64,000 nt of DNA. Origin: Fundicoccus_A sp052115865. Its GTDB lineage: Bacteria; Bacillota; Bacilli; Lactobacillales; Aerococcaceae. The stretch spans positions 1 to 64,000 of the forward strand of contig NZ_JBQKME010000009.1 in NCBI RefSeq assembly GCF_052115865.1, in the 5' to 3' direction. The notes under the pieces were generated by a model. That model was given only the letters and a program-made list of their open reading frames with translations, was not told the DNA's origin and did not search any database. Shown one piece after another: positions 1-9,572 of the stretch (position 1 is its first letter; each line of letters opens with the position of its first letter). Made by a program: the position numbers and the translations under genes.

Positions 1-93
1 CCACCTTTTACAATACTATTATCAATATTGTAATATAAGCGGTGTTTTGTTGATAGCGTAAGTGTCCAATCCTACTTAGCATTTTCTGTCTAG

Positions 94-300
94 TACAGCT
101 TAGCATTCACAAAAGTAGATAAAGGTTATTTTTTAAAAGAAGAAGATTATCAAAATGCCGTACAATTTGATCGATTTGTAAAGGAATATCTATACGCGCA
201 AGAGTTGTTAGATCACAATTATTTATTTAATTTAGATACAAATCGTTTATATGAATTAATTGATAACTACGGTCAAGTAGAATTGAATTGGAAGGAATAA
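94..300 (+). pseudogene. C-terminal remnant of an upstream gene, probably dptF
   Basis: An open frame of 68 codons runs from just after a TAG at 91-93 to a TAA at 298-300, four bases before the dptG start. It has no start codon of its own and reads as the charged, aromatic C-terminal tail of a larger protein. Earlier in the same frame there are stops at 31 and 91, and the other two frames are also closed within the first 61 bases. The upstream part is therefore either frameshifted or rearranged. Its position directly before dptG suggests DptF, the first protein of the DptFGH module; that identity is inferred from order only. A near-duplicate of cttagcatt at about 74 and 103 lies where the frame breaks. 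Confidence 0.4.
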
Positions 301-303
301 TAG

Positions 304-1635
304 ATGGATACAGTTAATAAGCTTATCAAACTAGTTAAATTGGATACTGGAAAACACTATGCAGCTCAGCACATGAGAGGACGTTTGTTTCCCTTTCATA
401 CTAGGAATCCTGAAAGGGTTAAATTTAATGATCCATTTATGGACATTGTAGGTATAATGGTACGTTTGACTTTAGGTTTTTCAAATGATTTAGAGGATAT
501 TGAAGAAAAATATATCGAACGAATTAACACAAATATTACAACTAATGGTGATATTCAACAAACAGAAGTAGAAACACTCTTTTCATTCAATTTTTCTGAA
601 ATTAATGTGCCTGAATTATTAAAATACTATCCTATACAACATTCTGAAAATGAGAAAGAGACAAACGGGAAAATTATTTTAGCAAAATATTTAAATGGAC
701 TTTTCCGTATTGATCAGAATCAAGGCTGGAAGCAATTTATTTCAAATAAACATGAAACAATCACACTTTATGATCAAATTGTATCACAAAATTTACCTGA
801 ATTGAGTAAAGATAGAAGTAGACGTGAAGAGTTTCAATATTTTAATCAAGATGAAATTTCACAGTTATTCAATGAAGATTTGAATACTTTAATGAAAAAC
901 GAAAGCATTTTTATGTCAAATATTGCTTTGTTAGTTGCATATTATATGTTCTATTATATTGTTCAACAGGCTTTTCAAATAGATATGTCAAATAATAAAC
1001 CATTTGAAATGTGGTACACATTTGAGAACGAGCGTGTGTCTAAAGGACGTAATGCCTATCGAATAGGTTATCGATTATTGCTTGATAAATCTAAAGATTT
1101 TTTAGTCAATGTTAATGTGGTTGACTATTTAAATGTTCTAATAGGACATGAAGAAGTTTACAGTTTAGATCGTTTAATGAATGAGAAGGAATTATCAGAT
1201 ATTTTACTGCCTAAGATTTTTAAATTTAATCAGCAATTCGCACAAGTAAAAAAAGAAGAATTTGATTCATTTGTAGATTTAGAGAAACAAATTCAACAAC
1301 TAAAGCGATTATTGAAAAAAAGTTTAAATAAGGAAATTCAGTCCAGATATGCTGTATCGTTTAAAGAGTTTTCGAAATTAGGATTTATTCGCTCAAGAGG
1401 ACAATTAGGTTATATCTTGAATGCTTCTCCCGAACTCATTTTATTATTTGTATCCGTTATTGTAGGGGCACAAGAGAAAATGTTAATCAGAGATTTCTTT
1501 ATTGCATTAGAAAAAAGAGGATTGTACTTCGATTCAATGTCTAGGAGAGAAATAGTGGCCTATTTTGAAAAAGTTAATATTTTAGAAAAATTATCAGATA
1601 GTGGAGATGCACAATATGTTAAATCAATACTATGA
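304..1635 (+). CDS. dptG: DptG-like phosphorothioation-dependent restriction protein
   Basis: This 443-residue, mostly helical soluble protein has the length expected of DptG, the middle component of DptFGH modules, which restrict DNA lacking phosphorothioate marks. The C-terminal end, with a GYILNASPELILL segment and a SDSGDAQYVKSIL-like tail, is what I recognise as the DptG signature; the N-terminal two thirds give no clear motif. An AAGGA precedes the ATG. The gene starts four bases after the putative dptF tail and overlaps dptH, so the three look co-transcribed. It is AT-rich compared with the genes after 9.5 kb. The call is family recognition from memory supported by the neighbour; a DptH-associated protein of another defence family is the alternative. 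Confidence 0.68.
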   Translation: MDTVNKLIKLVKLDTGKHYAAQHMRGRLFPFHTRNPERVKFNDPFMDIVGIMVRLTLGFSNDLEDIEEKYIERINTNITTNGDIQQTEVETLFSFNFSEINVPELLKYYPIQHSENEKETNGKIILAKYLNGLFRIDQNQGWKQFISNKHETITLYDQIVSQNLPELSKDRSRREEFQYFNQDEISQLFNEDLNTLMKNESIFMSNIALLVAYYMFYYIVQQAFQIDMSNNKPFEMWYTFENERVSKGRNAYRIGYRLLLDKSKDFLVNVNVVDYLNVLIGHEEVYSLDRLMNEKELSDILLPKIFKFNQQFAQVKKEEFDSFVDLEKQIQQLKRLLKKSLNKEIQSRYAVSFKEFSKLGFIRSRGQLGYILNASPELILLFVSVIVGAQEKMLIRDFFIALEKRGLYFDSMSRREIVAYFEKVNILEKLSDSGDAQYVKSIL

Positions 1636-4600
1636 GTTCCTAACCAATACTCTTATTACGTGGTTATCGAATCAAAATAGTTTAAATAGTGGTAGCAAGT
1701 ACTTTGTTTTATTAGATAACGCAGAAGATACTAGTAATTTTTACCAAACTATACGTAATTATGATTTTGAAGGTAAAATTAATTTTAAGAGTTCTGAATT
1801 TGATTTTGAAACTGTTGGTTATCAAAGTAATGGTGTAAAAATTTTATTTGTTGCTCCAATTAATAATGTGACAGCAGATTTTTTAGTTACTGTCCGTAAT
1901 CGAGTTAATGCTAATCAAGGTGAATGGAAGAATACGGCAGTCTTTTTTATGGTTCATAACGCATTAGATTCAATTGTTGGTGGAGCATATGATGTGAGTC
2001 AGAAAGACGCACCATTTAATTCGAAAAAGATAGAGGATGCTGTATTAAAAGAAATTAGTAAAGCTGAATTAAGTCGGGGTCATAAGTTAATATTAGAGTC
2101 ATATTTAAAAGAAGTTACCAATCAGCCTATGACTGTGTTAAAAGATTTTGAAACCTTATTTAATATTCTAGAAGCAAAGCATGTTTCTGATGATGATTTT
2201 AATACAATGGGATATTTTCCTGACAACCAAATAAATACCTATGACGACGATAGAACAATAAAAGATCGTATTCAACAAAACAAAAAATTGTTTGAAAATG
2301 TAGAAACAATTCATCAATTCTCCGATGTAAGAGACCGATTAAGTGAGGCTTTTCAAGGAAATGAAGTTATAAGAGATTTAGCAAAAGAAGACGATTGGAA
2401 GTTGGTAGAGTTTAATAGAGTAAATAAAGCGAAAAACGATTTTGATCAGAATAATATTCGAGATATTGAGATTGACACCGATAAAATAAAAGAGTCAGAT
2501 GATAAAATATGGTTTAGGTTACATGGGACAACTAAAGCACAGAGAAGAAAAGCTCACTTTGTGATCTCTAATACTGGAAAAAATAATGAGATTAAATTAG
2601 AGATTCCGTTTGATGACAGGCTAAGACAAAGTGATATTAATAGAAATCTTAGTTATGTGAATAGATCTTTTGGAGTTACTCATGATGATTATGAAATATT
2701 GACTCAAAACAAAAAATTAGTTATTCATTTAAAAAACTTAATGCCCTCTCAAACATATGGTGGAAAAATTCAATATACTCATTATGGTAAAGGAAATCTA
2801 AAATTTATTATTTCATTTATGGTCCTGCCTTTCTCGTTAAATATTATTAAGAAATTAAGACCAAACTTTCAAATTAACATTCTTGGGAGTAGAAAGAATC
2901 GAAAATATTATTTTGGAGTAGCAGATTCAAATTCGAGATATCAATTTGGTGATGGAGAAAAAGAAATACAAATTTCAAATAATAATGAACTTCAAAATGA
3001 AGATATATCGGATTCAACAATTATCTTATCAGATTCGTTTTCAGGAGAGGTTATAGAAGATTTGCGTTTTGAGGCGAAAATTGGGGAGTACTTTTTCCCA
3101 TTTGAATTAATGGACGTTATTTATAAACCAATACCCTCACCAGCTATTACAGTTGAACGGATGCGTTTAGGAATAAAGGACAGTCAGTTTATCTATCAAG
3201 ATCATAAAATATATACAGGATCAAGAAATATTTCAGTAGAGAAGTTATATCAAGAATATTTAGATCTTGAACTAATAATTATTGAGAGCCAATCTTTATC
3301 TGGGGAAATGCTAGGCCAAAATTATCAAGCTATTGAATTGAGACTTCCTAAAAGTGTTAACGATGCCTACAAAAAGTTATTTGATTACTATAAGAAAGAA
3401 GAAACCACGCTCTCTCTAGCCGTTCCAAATGAGATACATCTTGAATTATTGCAAAATGTTTTGTCATCAATTAGAGATGAGTTGGATCAGTCTTTAGTTA
3501 ATCAAAAATCCATAGACACCAGTATTAGAGATATTGCAAGAATTGGAGTAGTAATGGATGGGGATGTTATCAGAGTAAATCCGTTAAATCCTTTGCAGAT
3601 TGCTTATCAATTGGAACTGAATGAAGCTTTAGGAAATAGTCAAGAAGTACCTAGAGATGCTATTTTGTCAACTTTAAATGCTGAAAATCTATTGCCCTAT
3701 GTTAAAGTAAATAATCAACATTACCAAGCAACCTATACTAGAAATTACCCTAGATGGATGTTTTATAATAAAATATCTGATCGTCAATTATCAGATTTGT
3801 CTTCAAATATTATTACTCAACGGATAGATGACTATTTAAATCAATATCAATTTATGTTCTCTACTAACTCTGAAATGGTACTGAATATAGCAGCAATAGA
3901 TATCCTAGATGAAAAGAACTTCTTTGATGCGATTATCAACTTTATGGTAGGCAGATTGAAGGATGTAAAAGATATTAAGGATATTAATCCAATTAATCTG
4001 TATGTAAATAAGATAGGTTATTCAATAAATTCTCTTTTCAGACAATTATATAATCTCAGCAATATGGAAGAATTAAATAACTTATTGAAAAATACTATCT
4101 TAAAACGACATTATAAAGATTATGAAGACTATGAAGTCATTGAAATGCTACAACATAAAATTAGTATTTATAAATTGCCTGAAAAAGACTCTGAACAAAG
4201 AGAAGACTTATTTTTCCATATTACTTTTTATCAGTTCTCTCAAAAAGACAAGATAAATGATTATAATATGAATAACCTAAGTAAAAACTATAGCTTGAAT
4301 GGTCTATTAAATAACAGTCAATTTTACTTAGAAAATAACCAATATATCAACGGATTTGGATTAGGAAGATCAACTGATGTTAGTGATGAATCTGAATTGA
4401 TACAATTTACATCTATGTGGAATAGTTTTATTGCTAAAACAAATAATGTAACTGATATTTATCAAGAAGATTTTACTTTAGTGAATTATGTTCCAAAAAT
4501 TAATCAAGCAGAATTGAAACCGATGTTTGATTCGAGTGGTTGGGTGACGCTTTTAAACTTAGATGTTGATTTATCGTATTTTTATGATGATGATAACTTA

Positions 4601-6958
4601 GACTTAATTGTCATTCATTATTCGGATCAAAATGCCTCTAATCAGTATGAGTCGGTAACTGTTACTAATGATGTAACTCAATATGAGTATTTATTAAATA
4701 TTCACTTAGGAGAATATAGTGCAGTTAACGAAATTAATACGGAGGAAATCATAAAGAATTTTAATGCGATTAATGGACAATGGTTGCTGAAATTAATTTC
4801 AAACAAACAAAAGCAACGTGGTAATCGACATGTATTTCGTGAAAAGCTTAGTATAATCTCAGCTTACAAAGAATTATTAGGTATTTTAAAACATCCTGAT
4901 ATTTATTGGGTACCTATTTCTATGGAAGAGATTTTACGTGTTTCAGGAATGGTTGGCTTAAGTAAATCACAAGGTTTGTTTAGTGCAGCTAATTTAGGTC
5001 ATTCTGGTGCCACTAATGATGATTTACTGATGATGGGAATGGACGTAAGTGGCAGTAAGATTAAACTTCATTTTTTACCTGTTGAAGTTAAAATTGGAAT
5101 AAATGACACCTCAATTAGAAAAAAAGCCATCAAGCAAGTTGAAAATACTTATTCAATACTACAGAGCTTTTTAAGTGAGATAAATGAAGACTCCTTTATG
5201 CGAAAATACTATTTAAACTTTTTCATTTCGCTAATGATAAGCAATCTGAAAAAGATGATTATTAGTGATATTTACATAGTTGATGAGATTCCTAATTTAG
5301 AAGAAATTATTGATCAATTAAATATTGGAAATTTTGAGTTATCAAATGAAATGCTATCCTATTATGGCAAAGGTTTTATTTTTGAATTTACGACAGAGCA
5401 AAATGCACGGATAATTCAGCGATTAATTGAGGATGATATATCCTTAATTAAAGTACCAGAATCAGATGCCTATAATGTTGTTTCACATAATACACGTGAG
5501 CTTATAAATGGAATATCACAAGGTAAATTTGATTTTGCTCCTGAGACATTATTAATTAATAAAAAAGAGAGTTCTAATGATAATCAGTTTGATAATCGTA
5601 ATAAGGATTCAATATCAATTTCATCTAAGGCGAATGTAGTTAAATTAGACATGCATATAGAAGATGAGCTAATTTATCCAACAGAGAACAGAGATACACC
5701 TACTTTTGTTGCAGAACAACAAGACGAAAAAAACGTAATTGATGAAGATTCTGATTTTGATTTTGTTAGACATGAAGAAGAGTTGGATAATGTTCTAGAG
5801 AAAAAAAGATCAGACTGGCCGATTGATACTCCTAAAGTAAAACTTTCTGATAAACGATTATTAATTGGAAAAGTTTTAGGATCAAATTATGAAGTGTTCT
5901 GGGAGTATGGACACAAACAGCTTTCGAATCGACATATGTTAGTTACGGGTAAATCCGGACAAGGAAAAACTTATTTTATTCAGACACTTTTATATGAATT
6001 TTCTAAAAATGATTTAAATGTTTTAGTAGTAGATTATACGGATGGTTTTTTACCAACTCAATTAGATGATGCTTTGCAAAGGAATTTAGGGGAAAAATTA
6101 AAACATAAAATTATTTACCAAGAATTAATGCCGTTAAATCCATTTAAAATTCAAAAAATTGATTTAGGTGGATTTGAAATTGATGAAACAGTTTTGGATA
6201 TGGTTGAAAGAGTTGTTCAAATAATTGATTATGTGTTTGATTTGGGAATACAGCAACGGACGTTGTTAACGGAGACGATAAAAGCAGGGTACGAACAGAA
6301 TCAATCATTTTATACATTTTCATACTTAAGAGAAGATTTAAAAAATAGTGACGATAGTGCTAAACGTAATTTATATGGTAGAATCAGCACTCTCTTAGAC
6401 AGAGATCCATTTGCTTATAATAATGATTTTAGTTGGAGTGACATTTATAACAATAATGGAGAAGTTCATATATTCCAACTAAAAGGTTATCAAAGACAAA
6501 TTCAACAAGTTATGATTGAGTTTATGTTATGGGATTTGGTACAATATGCGACAATTGCAGGAAATGAATCAAAACCTTTACCGATTGTATTGGATGAAAT
6601 TCAAAACTTGAATTTTAACGCCAATTCACCAGCAGTTAAGATTCTAAGGGAAGGGCGTAAATTCGGTCTTTCAGGTATTTTCGCAACCCAATCCTTAGAT
6701 TCTGTGAGAGGATCTGACAGCGAAGCAATTTACAATGCCGCACAACAAGTACACTTCCTTCCACCAGATTCACAAGTTAAAAACATTACTAAGATGATGT
6801 CATCATCTGGTTCTAGTTCACAAGATGTGGAGAATCAACTTAAAAATCTACATAAGGGTGAGGCGGTTATAAATGGTCCAATATTAAATGATCAAGGGAA
6901 TTTAACACCTCCACAAAGATATGGTGTTAGCATTAGTTCGTTCGATGAACGTTTATAA
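1616..6958 (+). CDS. dptH: DptH-like ATPase/translocase of a DNA restriction module
   Basis: A protein of about 1,780 residues with a HerA/FtsK-type P-loop ATPase at its C-terminal end. Walker A GKSGQGKT lies near residue 1445, Walker B PIVLDEIQ near 1657, and a sensor-like stretch with FATQSLDSVRG follows. The first 1,400 residues are a long AT-rich region without a recognised fold and with an acidic low-complexity linker just before the ATPase. This architecture matches DptH, thought to be the motor of DptFGH restriction. I place the start at ATG 1616, which has GGAG nine bases upstream, rather than GTG 1601; dptG ends at 1635, so the genes overlap. No dndBCDE modification genes are visible, so the cognate system must lie upstream or be absent. 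Confidence 0.72.
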   Translation: MLNQYYEFLTNTLITWLSNQNSLNSGSKYFVLLDNAEDTSNFYQTIRNYDFEGKINFKSSEFDFETVGYQSNGVKILFVAPINNVTADFLVTVRNRVNANQGEWKNTAVFFMVHNALDSIVGGAYDVSQKDAPFNSKKIEDAVLKEISKAELSRGHKLILESYLKEVTNQPMTVLKDFETLFNILEAKHVSDDDFNTMGYFPDNQINTYDDDRTIKDRIQQNKKLFENVETIHQFSDVRDRLSEAFQGNEVIRDLAKEDDWKLVEFNRVNKAKNDFDQNNIRDIEIDTDKIKESDDKIWFRLHGTTKAQRRKAHFVISNTGKNNEIKLEIPFDDRLRQSDINRNLSYVNRSFGVTHDDYEILTQNKKLVIHLKNLMPSQTYGGKIQYTHYGKGNLKFIISFMVLPFSLNIIKKLRPNFQINILGSRKNRKYYFGVADSNSRYQFGDGEKEIQISNNNELQNEDISDSTIILSDSFSGEVIEDLRFEAKIGEYFFPFELMDVIYKPIPSPAITVERMRLGIKDSQFIYQDHKIYTGSRNISVEKLYQEYLDLELIIIESQSLSGEMLGQNYQAIELRLPKSVNDAYKKLFDYYKKEETTLSLAVPNEIHLELLQNVLSSIRDELDQSLVNQKSIDTSIRDIARIGVVMDGDVIRVNPLNPLQIAYQLELNEALGNSQEVPRDAILSTLNAENLLPYVKVNNQHYQATYTRNYPRWMFYNKISDRQLSDLSSNIITQRIDDYLNQYQFMFSTNSEMVLNIAAIDILDEKNFFDAIINFMVGRLKDVKDIKDINPINLYVNKIGYSINSLFRQLYNLSNMEELNNLLKNTILKRHYKDYEDYEVIEMLQHKISIYKLPEKDSEQREDLFFHITFYQFSQKDKINDYNMNNLSKNYSLNGLLNNSQFYLENNQYINGFGLGRSTDVSDESELIQFTSMWNSFIAKTNNVTDIYQEDFTLVNYVPKINQAELKPMFDSSGWVTLLNLDVDLSYFYDDDNLDLIVIHYSDQNASNQYESVTVTNDVTQYEYLLNIHLGEYSAVNEINTEEIIKNFNAINGQWLLKLISNKQKQRGNRHVFREKLSIISAYKELLGILKHPDIYWVPISMEEILRVSGMVGLSKSQGLFSAANLGHSGATNDDLLMMGMDVSGSKIKLHFLPVEVKIGINDTSIRKKAIKQVENTYSILQSFLSEINEDSFMRKYYLNFFISLMISNLKKMIISDIYIVDEIPNLEEIIDQLNIGNFELSNEMLSYYGKGFIFEFTTEQNARIIQRLIEDDISLIKVPESDAYNVVSHNTRELINGISQGKFDFAPETLLINKKESSNDNQFDNRNKDSISISSKANVVKLDMHIEDELIYPTENRDTPTFVAEQQDEKNVIDEDSDFDFVRHEEELDNVLEKKRSDWPIDTPKVKLSDKRLLIGKVLGSNYEVFWEYGHKQLSNRHMLVTGKSGQGKTYFIQTLLYEFSKNDLNVLVVDYTDGFLPTQLDDALQRNLGEKLKHKIIYQELMPLNPFKIQKIDLGGFEIDETVLDMVERVVQIIDYVFDLGIQQRTLLTETIKAGYEQNQSFYTFSYLREDLKNSDDSAKRNLYGRISTLLDRDPFAYNNDFSWSDIYNNNGEVHIFQLKGYQRQIQQVMIEFMLWDLVQYATIAGNESKPLPIVLDEIQNLNFNANSPAVKILREGRKFGLSGIFATQSLDSVRGSDSEAIYNAAQQVHFLPPDSQVKNITKMMSSSGSSSQDVENQLKNLHKGEAVINGPILNDQGNLTPPQRYGVSISSFDERL

Positions 6959-7032
6959 CGGATATTATTTCACAACGTATCTGGAGGATTAAGGTTGGAT
7001 TGAAGTAATCCCTAAAAACTATAACCAACCCA

Positions 7033-7074
7033 AAAACAGCTAACCCGCTATTCTCAGCAGGTTAGCTGTTTTTT
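7033..7074 (+). terminator. Intrinsic terminator after dptH
   Basis: A 13-bp stem, AAAACAGCTAACC paired with GGTTAGCTGTTTT, encloses a 14-base loop and runs into a T tract. It closes the dptFGH transcript. Confidence 0.9.
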
Positions 7075-7163
7075 GAATTGACTTATTTTTTCATTTTACA
7101 TCATAATGGGAATGAGGAGAGTCACGTTATAAATCATAATTTTATAGAAAAGAGAATTCGAAA

Positions 7164-7277
7164 ATGAGTAAGCTTTCAGAGCTCAAGGCCCAACTTGACT
7201 TGATTAGAAAACAATATGTGCATCAAAACGCATCGGAAGAGAGGCAGAACTTACTTGAAAAGGGATGCGCATCGTAG
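7164..7277 (+). pseudogene. 5' fragment of a frameshifted nucleotidyltransferase gene
   Basis: A 37-codon frame opens with ATG 7164 behind AAGAGAATTCGAAA and is rich in Leu, Lys, Glu and Gln. It ends at TAG 7277, thirteen bases inside the following nucleotidyltransferase frame. The last codons and the start of the next frame meet at a short A/G run (aaaaggg), the kind of site where a one-base indel joins or splits frames. I read it as the N-terminal helix of the next protein separated by a frameshift. A genuine small partner protein, as in two-gene nucleotidyltransferase toxin-antitoxin pairs, is the alternative. Confidence 0.35.
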
Positions 7278-7792
7278 AGATAGTGAGTCAAGCTTTAGCG
7301 TTAGAATTACTTGCCGAAGTAATCGTAACAGGTGTTTTATCTGTCCAATTTTATACGGCAAGCAATTATACAACGCAAGATATTGATTTAATCATAGAAA
7401 ACATTGATAATAACGAAGAAAAACAAATCATTTTTAAGCAATTGGGCTTTAATAAAATTGGTAATCGAACATGGGTTTTGGACGATATAGGAGTACTTAT
7501 TGAAAAAGTAGGCGATAGTATATTTGAAGGACAGAGTAAGGAAACATTGGCGGTACAAACAATGGATGGATATACAGTTAGCTTTGTCAATGTCAATGAT
7601 ATTATTATTGATCGAATAAAAGGCCTAGCCTATTGGGCGGAAAAGGATTATTTAGATCAAATTATTGACTTGATAACTTTTAATGAAGCAACAATTGATG
7701 TTAGCTATATTGAAAATAATTTAATAGAAATTGAAACAGATGTATGGAAAGTGATTATGCTTTTATTCGATGAAGATAAGCTAGAATCTTGA
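7265..7792 (+). CDS. DUF6036-like nucleotidyltransferase, probably degraded
   Basis: This 175-residue frame resembles small Pol-beta-type nucleotidyltransferases of the DUF6036/AbiEii-like group. A hydrophobic strand leads into VTGVLSVQFYTASNYTTQDIDLII, where the acidic pair DID supplies two metal ligands. The usual GG or GS turn before this motif reads GV, which would weaken nucleotide binding. No ribosome site stands out before ATG 7265, and a 37-codon frame overlaps its first bases, so the gene may be the 3' part of a frameshifted longer gene. It ends in a TGA, after which the same frame stays open for 97 more codons. Such proteins often act in toxin-antitoxin or phage-defence pairs; no HEPN partner is visible. 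Confidence 0.5.
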   Translation: MRIVEIVSQALALELLAEVIVTGVLSVQFYTASNYTTQDIDLIIENIDNNEEKQIIFKQLGFNKIGNRTWVLDDIGVLIEKVGDSIFEGQSKETLAVQTMDGYTVSFVNVNDIIIDRIKGLAYWAEKDYLDQIIDLITFNEATIDVSYIENNLIEIETDVWKVIMLLFDEDKLES

Positions 7793-8083
7793 ATACATAA
7801 TCTTGAAGAAGCACTCAATAATTACAATATTCCACACGGCTTCTTTACTGAAATCAAAGAAGAAAAAGGAATTATTTATTTTATAAATACAGAGAACTCT
7901 CATAAGCTATATATTGGATTTGACCTGTTAGGGGATAGCGTTTTTTTGCTGTATAATGAAGATGAAGAAAGGTTCCATAAAAGAAATCGTTGCAATGCAA
8001 AGAAAGCAAAAATTATGCAAACTTTTCCCTCTACAAGGTTGCGATATAATGATAAAGATAAACTTGAAAGGAGTTATATATGA
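7793..8083 (+). pseudogene. Open frame without start codon, unknown protein remnant
   Basis: Directly after the TGA at 7790-7792 the same frame continues open for 96 codons to TGA 8083. The first 60 codons read like a real globular protein with alternating acidic, aromatic and glycine residues (HGFFTEIKEEKGIIYF, IGFDLLGDSVFLLYN). The last third turns basic and looks out of frame. No ATG, GTG or TTG opens it, so it is either the tail of the preceding protein behind a nonsense codon or a separate gene that lost its start. I do not recognise the family. Confidence 0.3.
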
Positions 8084-8508
8084 TCAGAAAACTACAACCA
8101 TCCGATATTGCTCAAGTCAAACAAATCTGGCTCAAAATAAATATCTCTGCCCATGACTTTGTAGAAGCTGAATATTGGTATGAGCAGTTGGAAGAATTAG
8201 AACCAGCGCTGTTAGAATCAGACGTTTGGGTTTATGAAGAAGATGATAAAATTGTGGGTTTTATTGGTATACGCAACGATTTTGTTGAAGGATTGTTTGT
8301 TAAAGAAGCCTTTCAATCAAAAGGAATTGGGAAGCAATTATTGGATCATGTAAAAATAAATCGTGAAACACTTGCTCTAACTGTTTATCAAAGAAATTGG
8401 CGAGCATGGCGATTTTATAAGCGGGAAGGTTTTGAGATTCAAACAAAAGGCTTTGATGAAGTTAACGGCGAGCCAGAATATTTTATGCTTTGGATGAAGA
8501 ATTCTTAA
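8080..8508 (+). CDS. GNAT family N-acetyltransferase
   Basis: A 142-residue single-domain GNAT acetyltransferase, transferring acetyl from acetyl-CoA to an unknown amine. The acceptor loop is N-terminal, followed by the beta4 strand FIGIRNDFVEGLFV, the acetyl-CoA pyrophosphate loop QSKGIGKQLL, and the C-terminal NWRAWRFYKREGF segment with the conserved tyrosine. Similar small enzymes are annotated as YiaC/YjaB-like. An AAAGGAG precedes the ATG and a strong terminator follows at 8537. It is the only clearly intact gene in a stretch of broken ones. Confidence 0.85.
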   Translation: MIRKLQPSDIAQVKQIWLKINISAHDFVEAEYWYEQLEELEPALLESDVWVYEEDDKIVGFIGIRNDFVEGLFVKEAFQSKGIGKQLLDHVKINRETLALTVYQRNWRAWRFYKREGFEIQTKGFDEVNGEPEYFMLWMKNS

Positions 8509-8536
8509 TGTAAATATCGCTGGTTTTTGAGATGGG

Positions 8537-8576
8537 AACTGCCTAACTAGTAAAGATGCTAGTTAGGTAGTTTTTT
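8537..8576 (+). terminator. Intrinsic terminator after the GNAT gene
   Basis: AACTGCCTAACTAG pairs with CTAGTTAGGTAGTT around an eight-base loop and is followed by six T residues. Confidence 0.9.
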
Positions 8577-8691
8577 GCTATAAACTTATGTCATACATTC
8601 AGGTAAATCTGGAAACTCAATGATGTTAAGGTATAATAGATTTACTAGTAAGGATCTGAAGAAAATTTATTTATTGTTGAGAGGAAAGCTT

Positions 8692-9429
8692 ATGTTAATC
8701 CAATGTACAAAGGCGCTCCGTGATAAATTAGGTATAAAAGATAGTGGATTAGCCCCGTCTGATACGCACCTAGCTTTGGAGTCGTTATTTATGGTGTGCT
8801 TAAGAAAGTTTTTGCTAAGCTAAATGAATTAATTATTGAAGCGATTACTGAAGCATTACGCATAGAAGGCGTTAGCAAAGATGTCATTAATAATTATGTG
8901 AATGAGGCAGGGGATATTTATTATGCTAAAACTGCAAATCGATCTTTAGTAGCAAGAACGAATAATTATGTCCAGATGGTTTACGCTTTTGATGAATATT
9001 TAGCTAAAGAGACTGTCCATCAACCTTATTTAAGTCTCTTGGCGAACAGAGATGTACAAGATTATGGTAACCGTGACATTGATTTACCAGCAGACCGGAT
9101 GAAACAGCGTTTGGTTTCATCCGGTGCTATTAAAGAAAGTTTAGATGTTGAAATGTATCAGTTATAGATAAAGCTTGATTTACCGGGTTATGATGTTTGG
9201 CGAGGTTATCATTTGCATGTTTTTGTTGCAGAAAAAGAAGGGTCTAAAGGTCTTTATATTGTGATGGATGAAGATCCCCGATTTTTTGGATTTTGTAGAT
9301 CACGGTATCTTTGACGTTAAATATGAGTACATTGTTTCTTTAGAAGAAGTGTTCAAACAGTTTCATACCCTAAAGTATAATTATGACTATGGTGATGATT
9401 GGGAACATGTCATGGAAGGTATTGATTAG
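8692..9429 (+). pseudogene. Decayed DUF6933 / plasmid pRiA4b ORF-3 family gene
   Basis: The remains of one gene are spread over several frames. ATG 8692, behind GAGAGGAAAGC, starts with MLIQCTKALRDKLGI, the opening of DUF6933-type proteins. The frame then loses roughly forty codons and resumes in another frame near 8787 with VIYGVLKK, then KLNELIIEAI and AKTANRSLVARTNNYV. That part stops at 9167. After a further shift, a pRiA4b ORF-3 domain is legible (LPGYDVWRGYHLHVF, then KYNYDYGDDWEHVMEGID, stop at 9427-9429). At least one internal deletion and two or three frame changes are needed to connect the pieces. The intact family is common on plasmids and islands, which fits an accessory region under decay. 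Confidence 0.7.
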
Positions 9430-9572
9430 GAGGGTTTAAGGTCGACTAGTCAATTAATGGTTAGTTTACTACTCGATTAAACTTATATCTAGATAGCCTT
9501 CTATTATGCTATACTAAATATGAAAATAATGTAAGCATTATAGGGATATTTATTTAAAAAAGGAGATAGGAT

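Noticed and set aside
4890..4910. A gatatttatt match in dptH
   Set aside because: Only ten bases match, the flanks do not fit the motif, and the region is AT-rich enough for chance.
7956..8156. A 66-codon plus-strand frame before the GNAT gene
   Set aside because: It overlaps the GNAT start in another frame and another open frame, and has no convincing composition.
9487..9515. Promoter for fhs with TATACT at 9510
   Set aside because: No acceptable -35 box at 16-18 bp; too weak to annotate.
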